DNA of 19,463 nucleotides, taken from the NCBI GenBank assembly GCA_027382625.1, contig JAJKFJ010024118.1:1-19463 (forward strand), in the 5' to 3' direction. Positions 7,901 to 15,600 of this stretch are shown here, one piece after another. The translations under genes and the position numbers were made by a program. Numbering within the stretch: the first letter of the stretch is position 1; each line of letters opens with the position of its first letter. Source of the stretch: Tetmemena sp. SeJ-2015 (lineage: Eukaryota > Ciliophora > Spirotrichea > Sporadotrichida > Oxytrichidae). The notes beneath the pieces are model-generated. The model was not told the origin of the DNA and searched no databases. It saw only the letters and a program-made list of their open reading frames with translations.

Positions 7901-10695
7901 AAGCAATAGTATTTATTAAAATTGCTGTTCAGAAGGTCTGCTTTCGTCCAAGATTTTCAGCTCGCAAACTTTTCTTTTATAAATGAAGTAGTATTTAAAA
8001 ATTCATGTGAATGATATCTCAAATAATTAAATCTTTTATACTTAATCATTAAGGCAGCTTTATTAGACCTCCGAGATTCTTTTGATCTGGCAGGCTAAAA
8101 CATATAAACCACCTTTCGAGAGAAATGGCTAAATTGATCTGGGCTATCGATAAAAAAAAAATTCCCACAAAGACTCTGTCCTCGATTGGCTTTCGCTCTT
8201 ATAACAAATTGAAGCACTGGGCTCTCTTCATTTTGCGATACTCGTTCCAATAAAGAAGTCCCTGTCGTTATCAGGCATCGTTTCAAATAGTTTGTTTTTT
8301 CTTATCTTTCGGCAATCCTTGTAATAATATTTGAAAGATTTTTCTTTAATAAAAAAACCTTAATTTAAAACAGATAAAATTTAAGAATAAAAATAATATA
8401 CTCATACTAAAAACTTTATTAAAACTAAATTGAATAACTCTAAATTATAAAGTATATTTTTTATGTGATTTAAAAGAATAAGTAGCATTTAAGTCCGATG
8501 TTTTTGTTCGACATACTATTTTACCAAAAGATGAGGATATCTCTTGAATATACAATATGCTTTTTTTAGAATTTCAAATCTTTCTAATATCACTCTAAAA
8601 TCCACGCTTCCAATTTGAAATGGCTTACTAATTCAAATAAATTCAATAATTAAAGTAACATAATCCTAGTATTTTTTTAATTTAAAGGGCCTATAATGAT
8701 ATTAATAACCCACAATTATCTATTTTACAGAGTATAGATATTTAATTTTTGACATTCTATTTAGGCATTAAGCGGCTGGAGTAGTGGTGGGAGCTGCTGT
8801 GGTGGTGGTTGTGGTAGTAGTGGTGGGTCCCTGAGTCTTGGGAGGATGAGTGCAGGACATTACTTTTGAGACGGTATTGATATGGCAAGCCCTAGTAACT
8901 AAGTAGAAGGAGCAGTTGTCATAGCAATAGTTGGTGGCCGAGGCTTTGTAATTCCAGTACACACAACCTAAAATATTTAAGCATTCACAAACTATCTTAC
9001 GTAAATAAAATAACTTTAAATTTAAAGAATTATTATTTCAATAAACCAAGTTAAGTTTTAAAAAAGAATTCAATTTTTATAGCTCTAAAATCAAAGTTAT
9101 AAATGTCTTTTATAAATATTTAGACTGTACTCTCATGTATGATAAGTTTTGAGTCCGCTATTTTAAAAGAGACTAGAAATTTATTGAAATATCAAACTAA
9201 TCAAATTGAAAATTTAGTTTTTTTTTCATTTAAAAACAAAGTATCCTAATTACAACAAGCAGTTTGAACGAACTGATAAAAAATGCCTAAAGTGGATCAA
9301 AAAACTATAAAATAAGATTACACAGATAAATCATATTGAATTAACGCAACTATAATATATTTTTTTAAAAATTCGATTTTTATTTATCTAAAATTTAAAT
9401 ATATAAAATAACATTCTTTTCATAATTAAATTTAATATAAAATTTTATCCTTGTGCATACGTTGTGTGAAATCCAAACTTCGTAGCTTTCAACATCTCAA
9501 ATTAAAAATATAGAAATAGAAGAATAATTTTCATGCAAAACCATTTTAATAAGAGTTGCGTGATACAAAGGAGACCATATTAATTTTTGATAGGCTTCCA
9601 ATAACTACTTATCGGTGTGATGGAAAAATTTTAATAACAAAAACTGAGTCCTCTGTTTTTTTTTACTCAACCATAGATTTTAATATATTTCTTTATTAAT
9701 ACTTATAATCATGCTAAATTTTAACCCTAAACAGGCAATCTAAAGTCTTCTAGGAAGGTGACTTTGACGTCTCTCTCATATTCTCTGAATTTTATACATG
9801 CTTCCTCTATCTCAGATAACTGAGTGTTAGGTTTCATAGGTTGCTTGATTATTACTCTCTAACTTTTCAAAGGTTCTGATACCTTCTCTGTTTTACAATG
9901 TCTTGTATTTATTTATTTGTTTCTTACTGAATCCATTCATTGCGCAGCCATTAGCACAAACCGACTTTTTGCCAACTTAATTGAAGCAAGTTCTATAAGA
10001 TTGTGCATAGCAAGTTGTCTAATCGCATCCTCCTGTGTCAGTGTCGCATTCTTCTCCCTCTTGCCAAATGTTGTCTATTCAAATAATTAGAAGAAGTCTA
10101 GTTTCTTACCTGAAACATATCCGTGGCATTCTCCTTTCACAACACTTAGAAGCAACTATATCCAATTTAAATTTATTTAAATTATTTATTTATAAAATAT
10201 AAGAGATTAAAGATATTAGGAATGAATGACTTTAGTCATAAATTAAAGTAGCTCAGAATATTAATTTTGAGACCTTTTGCATTAAAATAATTTACATATT
10301 TGTGGTCCCATTAAATTATATGTGTCTTTATCTATATTAAATTTAAAAAATTTCAAATTGTCAAATAAACAAAAACTGCTACTACATATAATTTATATTT
10401 TATTTAAGAAGCTATAAGCTGATGAAGCCTGCAACCTTTAGTGCTTAAGCGTAAGCTTTCTTTAGTAAATCAGTCTACTGGACGAGCATTAGATATTTAA
10501 AATGTGATATAGTAAAAATATTCTTTGAAGTAAAAAATTATTAAATACATAGGGGAGTTGAGTCACCCTCATAAACAATGGTTTATTGCTTGGAACAGAT
10601 GACTCCCTGAAACCGTGACTCCCTTTATTTTCACAAAAATAAAAGAACATTATTTCTATGAAAAAACCTGTTATTAAGATATATAGACACTTCAT
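4914..10695 (-). CDS. Gene 1: secreted Cys-rich/mucin-stalk/YHYH protein, germline form
   Basis: Ten minus-strand MDSs: 10695-10682, 10160-9922, 9000-8781, 7819-7142, 6864-6792, 6668-6548, 6267-6172, 5982-5886, 5764-5120, 5081-4914. With one pointer copy kept and introns of 35 and 33 nt removed, the sum is 2,241 nt, or 746 aa plus TGA. Layout: signal peptide (1-13); Cys-rich domain (about 14-115; GEECDTDTGGCDQT, then NYCYDNCSFYL); Thr/Pro stalk of APTTTT units (about 115-375); Cys-containing linker (KCKEFAALM, GGCSWSRKFKVTC, TNSLPDHCF); YHYH-family domain (about 500-690; GVMANG, KYHSFSPC, DGHRILGPYK, CDVDICNG, YPYTVGCWGP); hydrophobic tail SLILGLLSAFYIIKKFI. Probably cell-surface; ligand unknown. 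The first segment (MKCLQ) is the least certain. It was chosen because it places intron 1 at coding nt 61, as in gene 2. Confidence 0.8.
5077..5119 (-). other. IES 9 of gene 1 (pointer AATGA)
   Basis: A 43-bp insert between AATGA at 5077-5081 and 5120-5124. Joining gives GSLSLACTKNPRTC, matching gene 2 GQLSLTCTNNQRVC. It is the smallest IES in the window. Confidence 0.85.
5120..5764 (-). CDS. Gene 1 MDS 9: YHYH-family domain
   Basis: A single uninterrupted segment carrying nearly the whole domain. It aligns end to end with 13643-12933 of gene 2. Seen: LVGVMANGAVLFSGYS, CLGS, FKYHSFSPC, IAKDGHRILGPYK, WQPCDVDICNG, YYYALTSFYPYTVGCWGP. In the family the signature is two Tyr-His pairs; here only the second pair is kept. 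In-frame TAA/TAG codons (for example SQK, written TAA) show that these stops are read as Gln. Confidence 0.85.
5762..5885 (-). other. IES 8 of gene 1 (pointer ACA)
   Basis: A 124-bp insert between ACA at 5762-5764 and 5886-5888. Joining gives FKVLFDVDLANL, the same length as gene 2 FKVQFDVSSQDL up to the next conserved Cys. Gene 2 has an IES a few bases away. Confidence 0.8.
5978..6171 (-). other. IES 7 of gene 1 (pointer GATTC)
   Basis: A 194-bp insert between GATTC at 5978-5982 and 6172-6176. Removal gives YVRIQTNSLPDHCF, matching FIRVQTNSMPDHCF, which is contiguous in gene 2. Confidence 0.9.
6265..6547 (-). other. IES 6 of gene 1 (pointer ATT)
   Basis: A 283-bp insert between ATT at 6265-6267 and 6548-6550. 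Joining gives TSCNGLLTNASGGCSW; gene 2 is uninterrupted here (NLCSGLYQKQGGGCQW). Confidence 0.85.
6664..6791 (-). other. IES 5 of gene 1 (pointer TATTC)
   Basis: A 128-bp insert between TATTC at 6664-6668 and 6792-6796. Joining gives DKLNKCKEFAALM; gene 2 reads DKLTKCKEFAALM without a break. Confidence 0.9.
6859..7141 (-). other. IES 4 of gene 1 (pointer AGTTGT)
   Basis: A 283-bp insert between AGTTGT at 6859-6864 and 7142-7147, inside the Thr/Pro stalk. Frame is kept (PPTTTKSPTTT). The pointer sequence occurs many times in the stalk, so the exact cut is less certain than elsewhere. Confidence 0.7.
7142..7819 (-). repeat. Gene 1 MDS 4: 21-bp repeats coding the Thr/Pro stalk
   Basis: Read on the minus strand this is an array of imperfect 21-bp units coding APTTTT plus one variable residue (E, S, V, L). 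It degenerates towards 7142 into runs of Thr with Lys. It supplies about 225 of the ~260 stalk residues. Dense Thr beside Pro is typical of O-glycosylated mucin-like spacers. The plus strand is a GT-rich antisense that reads as Val-rich nonsense. Confidence 0.85.
7815..8780 (-). other. IES 3 of gene 1 (pointer GTAGT)
   Basis: A 966-bp insert between GTAGT at 7815-7819 and 8781-8785; joining gives PTTTEASSTTIDP in frame. GCTGGA at 7785 and 8775 is an alternative in-frame pointer. The first is preferred because 7791-7815 still reads as stalk. The insert carries a kinesin-like remnant. Confidence 0.65.
8095..8286 (-). pseudogene. Kinesin-motor-like remnant inside an IES
   Basis: A patch clearly more GC-rich than the rest of the IES, with an open minus-strand frame that also continues past both ends. 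The stretch SPVLQFVIRAKANRGQSLCG followed by NFFFID resembles the kinesin motor around switch I and II, most like kinesin-13 (FQ-x-I-x-R-A-K, then G-K-F-x-x-x-D). Just before it, TTGTSLLERVS would fall near the usual T-x-x-N-x-x-SSRSH, but SSRSH is absent and the LAG of DLAG is lost. Read as a decayed or strayed fragment, not a working motor. Composition alone could mislead; confidence is low. Confidence 0.3.
8968..9000 (-). other. Intron 2 of gene 1 (33 nt), donor made by IES joining
   Basis: GTAAGATAG at the donor and TTTTAG at the acceptor, phase 1, joining GF(S) to CVYWNYK. The first six bases are also the pointer of IES 2. The true upstream exon is therefore the segment ending at 9928, and the base to the right of 9000 here is IES. 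Confidence 0.75.
8995..9921 (-). other. IES 2 of gene 1 (pointer TCTTAC, i.e. GTAAGA on the coding strand)
   Basis: A 927-bp insert between TCTTAC at 8995-9000 and 9922-9927. It lies exactly at an exon/intron border: the pointer is the 5' splice site. The deletion reconstitutes a 33-nt intron at the position where gene 2 has an uninterrupted 33-nt intron. Confidence 0.75.
9709..9887 (-). other. Coding-like ORF inside IES 2 of gene 1
   Basis: A minus-strand open frame reading KKVSEPLKSQRVIIKQPM and later SEIEEACIKFREYERDVKV then FLEDFRLPV, closed by TGA. Composition is charged and protein-like, and base composition is less AT-rich than the neighbouring IES. It could be spliced to the upstream exon by a 40-nt GT..AG intron, giving an alternative 3' end, but IES deletion explains the paralogue match better. 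Family not recognised. Confidence 0.3.
10075..10109 (-). other. Intron 1 of gene 1 (35 nt)
   Basis: GTAAG donor and AATAG acceptor, phase 1, between YVS and DNIWQEGEE. Same site as in genes 2 and 3. Confidence 0.85.
10157..10681 (-). other. IES 1 of gene 1 (pointer TATA, tentative)
   Basis: About 525 bp between TATA at 10157-10160 and 10682-10685. Joining gives MKCLQLLLSVVKG before ECH. The pointer is short and AT-only, so other upstream first segments remain possible. The insert size and position agree with IES 1 of genes 2 and 3. Confidence 0.45.
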
Positions 10696-12626
10696 GATTA
10701 TTTTACTTCAGTTTACTAGATTATTTTTCCTAGAAATTATTCCTTTTAATGTATTTTTCTTTTCGAAAGGAGGGGGAGACGCGGTTCTTATGGGGTCGGT
10801 TTCTATTAACCTAAATACTCTAATTAAAATTTTTTATTAAAGTATCAATTTATAGTTTTGGTTTCTTTTATAATTTGACATTTAATATAAAGAATCTCTA
10901 AAATAAAATACTCCAATGAACAAATATTAATTTAAAAAGTGAATATGATTTCACAATATTAATATAGCAGGCAGTTTTGTGGATAATTGAAGTAATTAAA
11001 TAGCAAAATAAACTTGAGAAAGATGCAGATTGGGTAATTTGTCTTTGAATAATTATTATTAATTCTATCGAACATTTAATTTGAAAGAAAGGCTTTGTAG
11101 TAATTTCAAAGAGAAGTGTTCGGTTCAGATTTTAAAGGACAAAAACTCCGTAAAAATTTATTAGAGAGTGAGGAGAGCATGTTCATCATAGATAGTTTTT
11201 AAAAATGATGACGGAATATAAAAAGAAAACACAAGCTGATTTACTATTTTAAATGTTGAAAATATGGATAGTTTGATTTCTTATTTCACCTTCTCAAGAG
11301 CTGCAAACCATCATTTGTTATTTAAGCCTTTAATTTATTTAATAAAATTTTAAATTATAATGCAAAAATTATCAAGCCTAAGTATTCGCGTTTTCAAATC
11401 AAAATTAAGATCTAAAAATAATTTTATTTTTTAAAGATTGGGAGCATCATTTTCAATGTGAAATTTACAAAGAGAAAATATCTATTATAAAAGTTTAGAG
11501 TAGTTTCCGTATGACCATTATTGTTTTTAGCACTCAAGAAAAAAAAACATTCACTTAAATTGAGATTATTTCTTTCGAAATAAAAAATATTTTTTATATT
11601 CTCTTTAATTCTTTCAAAATATTTTTTTATTAAGCTCTTAATTATCAAACACTGGTGCCCTAACATAATATAAATATTCACCTTCTGCAAATATTTTCCC
11701 AAGAGATTACAAGTTTAAAATTATTTATTTATTAAATTGTTTATAATATGTTTTTATTCTAAAATTAATTTAATCCTAATCATTATTTTATCTCATCTAA
11801 TATTTGTTGTAATGAGATTGAAGCCAGAAACCAAAAAAATAGATAATTTATAAATCCTAGAAATAGGACAATCATCTTGGCTAAGCTATTCCCTTCAAAG
11901 AAGTATTAAAAGAAGAATCGGGAGGAAATTATTAAAAAGCATTTCTTCGGATGTGATTTTGCAAAACTCCAGCTCAAAATAAAAAATGACTGAGGTTTTC
12001 AGAATATAATATTTTTAGATGGTGCCTCTTATTAATTTTTGAAAGCATAAAAATTGACAATTAAAAAGCTTGATAATAAACTCACCAACGTGAATATTAT
12101 ATTGTTATTATAATTTTCAGCTCTTAATTTACAGCCAACTTATTTAATTAGTGACACGCTCTTTAATTTGCAATCTAAATATAACTTATTCATCTATCTC
12201 AATTCTCAATGAATCCATACATTCTGAAGAATAATTTTATGCAAATAAGAATTATTTTTTATTAAAATAAAAATAGCAGATGAATAAAAATATTTTAGTA
12301 AGAAAGAATCAAAAGCCATTATCCGCCTGCTATTTTTATGATTCACTTAACGAATATTATGATAAAAATGTTGCCTTTTTAAGTTAGAGAGCATATTTTT
12401 CACTTTAGCATTTATAAAAATTTGATTTCATTATTTTCAAAGAAAATTTATATATAGATTCTTCAACAAATTTCAATTTGAGCCCAAAATAGGATTTACT
12501 TAGCAAATTTGATAATTCCAAAAAGGGTTAAATTAAAATTGAAACTCATGAGAATAACTTTTCATCAAATTTACTACTATTCAGGTTTAAGGGGAAGAAT
12601 TGAATGATTCTAAGTAATTGAAATGC
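10696..12626. other. AT-rich spacer between gene 2 and gene 1
   Basis: Mostly AT-rich without recognisable genes. A plus-strand TGA-free frame at about 11020-11239 reads protein-like in its second half (EKCSVQILKDKNSVKIYQ), but such frames are expected by chance under this code. A G-rich tract (ggagggggagacgcgg) lies near 10769. I see no tRNA. Confidence 0.5.
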
Positions 12627-15600
12627 TCAGCCCCAACATTGATAAACCATCAAGAGGAAAGAAAATATTCTCACAAAAAGACCACTTGAAAATAATTCTA
12701 CCCCATTACTGGTTAAGGGATCCTCATTCAAAAATTTCTCAACTTAATCATAAAATAGAAAATCAAGGCATCTTATCCTAAAAATTCTAGTCTATTCATT
12801 TGAATATAAATTTTGTTATTAAATTTCAAAACTAATCTATTTCAATTAAGTCATTTTTAGATTGATTGAACTTTTTTATCTTGATAATTTAAATTGCTAA
12901 AAAATCAATTATACGATAATTTAAAATAGTGACATTCTCTTGTAGAATTCTTGAGTTGCAGACTCTTTAGTTATTTGTGCATGTGAGGGAAAGTTAGCCT
13001 GAAGCAGAAGCTGGGCCCCAGCAGCCCACAGTATAAGGGTAGAAACTGGTGAGAGCGTAGTAGTAGCTGCCGTTAATAGTTACCCCGTTACAAATATCCA
13101 CATCACATGGCTACCACAAAGTGCCATCACTCTTATAGGGACCTAGTATCTGATGACCGTCTTTTGCAATTCCAATTACTTTGAGACTCTTTTGACTCTA
13201 GTCACTAATTTTGGCTCTTGCAAAAGAGAGGGCGTTGGATTGACAGGAGCTGTCAGAGCTGCACAAGTAGGAAGAAGTGAGAGATGTTTTATAGTTTGAA
13301 GGCCAAGCACAAGGAGAGAAACTATGATACTTGTATTGGCCGTATTGGGTGACACTTCCAAGACACATATCCAAAGGAGTCGCAGCCGATTACCCTTACT
13401 AGGAGGAAATCAAGGCATCGTATTGAGTCCCAGAGGAAAAGCCAGAGAACAGAGGAACTCCATTAGCCATCACTCCAACAAGGTTCTATTGGATTCCAGA
13501 AAACTATTGCAACTTAAGAGCTTGCCCATTTGAGGATTTGACTGTTTCACTAAAAGAAGACCAACTGTCGCTACAAAGTAAATTATTCGCCTTCGATGAA
13601 GTCAATTAAGTTTTAACTAGGTCTTGAGAACTCACGTCAAACTTTGTTTAAAATATATACTCCTAAGTTAGCAATATGAGAAAATGCATCCTTCTATAAT
13701 TGATGATCAAAATATAAACTGGACCTTGAAATCGATCTAATTTTCAAAGGTCAAGCGACCACTTAGCTCGTAAAAGCAATGATCAGGCATGGAGTTTGTT
13801 TACACTCTGATAAAAACTGAGTCGCTCTCTTGGTAACAAGTCACTCTAAATTTCCTATTCCATTGGCAACCGCCTCCTTGCTTTTAGTAGAGGCCACTAC
13901 AGAGATTCATTCCAGAACATGAGACAAGCTAAGACTTCATCCGGTTGAAAGTGAGATCAGACTTTTCACTGGTATCAGTGACTCCCATGAGTGCAGCAAA
14001 TTCCTTACACTTCGTGAGCTTATCTAGAATAGTCTCCTACTTTGGCTATCTTGCCTAAAAAGTAGGAGTTGGAGTGTCGATTGGGCTTCTCCATCTAGTA
14101 GTAGTTGGAGCCTTGGGTCTTGGAGGCTCAGTCGTTGTAGTAGAAGTACTGCTAGTGGAAGTGGTGGTGCGAGTCGTCCTTGTTGTGGATGAAGTAGTGG
14201 TTGAGGTTGTCGTGGGGCTAGTGGTGACAGGAGAAGGTGTGGTGGTCGTGGTTGATGGGATAGTAGTGGTTGATGGTATAGTAGTTGTAGAGCTACAAAT
14301 TATAAATTTATAAATGGCATTAAATCTTTTAGCAATATGATATCATGTTAATACTTTTACCTTTATTGGGAACTTATATTTAAGTGCTTGCTTCACATGA
14401 TTTTCTTATCCAGCCCAAATTTAAGCCTAATATCTTAGTTTTTGCATAAAATAATTCAAATTTTTTACTAAAATGCACTAAAATATACAATATTTATCTT
14501 TTATCCTTGTCTAAGAATATGAAATATAAGCAGTAATTAAGCCCATTATATATCTGGAGTGAGGATTCTAAATTTTATAAAGTAAGAACAAATTTTTCGA
14601 GATGAAATTTTATCTTACTGTTTTATGTTCTATATAAATAATTAATTATAAATTGAATTCATTATATAAATAAAGCTAGTAATAGGAGTAGTTGTGGTGG
14701 TTGTTGTAGTGGTTGTGGTAGTAGTGGTAGTCGTGCTAGTTGAAGATGTACTGGCTACTGGAGGAGAAACATTTTATATTTTATTTTTAGAAATTAAAAA
14801 GTCTTTTAAACCTTTAAACTTATTGTAATTTATAATTTAATTAGAATTTAGATAAAAAGAAACGTACCAGCATTAGAGAAAAGACCCAGGATAAACACAT
14901 CCATACTATGTATCCTTAAAAGAGCAGTCAGAATTCATCAAAAATTTATTCTTCTATACAATTTAAGATTTATATTATGAAATATAATATAGCTAAGAAC
15001 TTAATAAAAGCTAATTAAGTAAATAATAAATATGGTAACATTAAATAACTTTCCAATAGAAGTGTGGGTATTTGAGATAAATTTATAATCATTCTATTTA
15101 TCATTAAATTATAATGAAATTTGATCCTTTCAACTATTTCGAAGGAGGTTTGTGTAGCTAGTTTCCTCGGTCATAAGTTTGTGAACTTGTCTAATTTCTT
15201 GATTCAGAGATTTAGATATCAGAATCTTTTCATAGGCAAATCAAATCATAATGGCAGGAGAACAATCTCATATAAAAAATAAATAAACTATCGAACTAGC
15301 CCTATTTTGAGATACCTACTTTATAATTAAAGAGCTAAAAATTTACAACTCTTCATTTATTATTTACCTTAATTCCCATTTTCATTTTAATTATAACTAT
15401 AATTATTAAATAGATCTTCCAGAGAATGATTGAGTTGAAGATGGAACTGAATCGGACTCTCGGAAGAAAAAAGAAACAAAGAGGGAATAAAAAAGAGTGG
15501 TAACAGCAGACGATACACTGACCACAGTGATACAAGAGCATTCCAAGACAGATCGAAGCTAGTTGAGAATGATTAGACACTGATTGCGGTCACCTTATGA

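Noticed and set aside
5762..9000. Treating the large inserts as spliceosomal introns
   Set aside because: They lack GT..AG at the positions needed for frame and paralogue match, are flanked by short direct repeats instead, and real introns here are 32-35 nt with GTAAG-like donors.
10423..10470. Plus-strand ATGAAGCCTGCAACC as an inverted first segment of gene 1 (scrambling)
   Set aside because: It reads Gln in the hydrophobic core, and a same-strand candidate at 10695 gives a better signal peptide and the same intron position as gene 2.
13176..13533. Short ORFs on both strands in this stretch
   Set aside because: Shadows of the gene 2 YHYH segment in other frames, or pieces of it broken by reading TAG as stop.
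14074..14313. Plus-strand Val-rich ORF
   Set aside because: Antisense of the gene 2 stalk; the minus frame joins in phase to the conserved linker domain.
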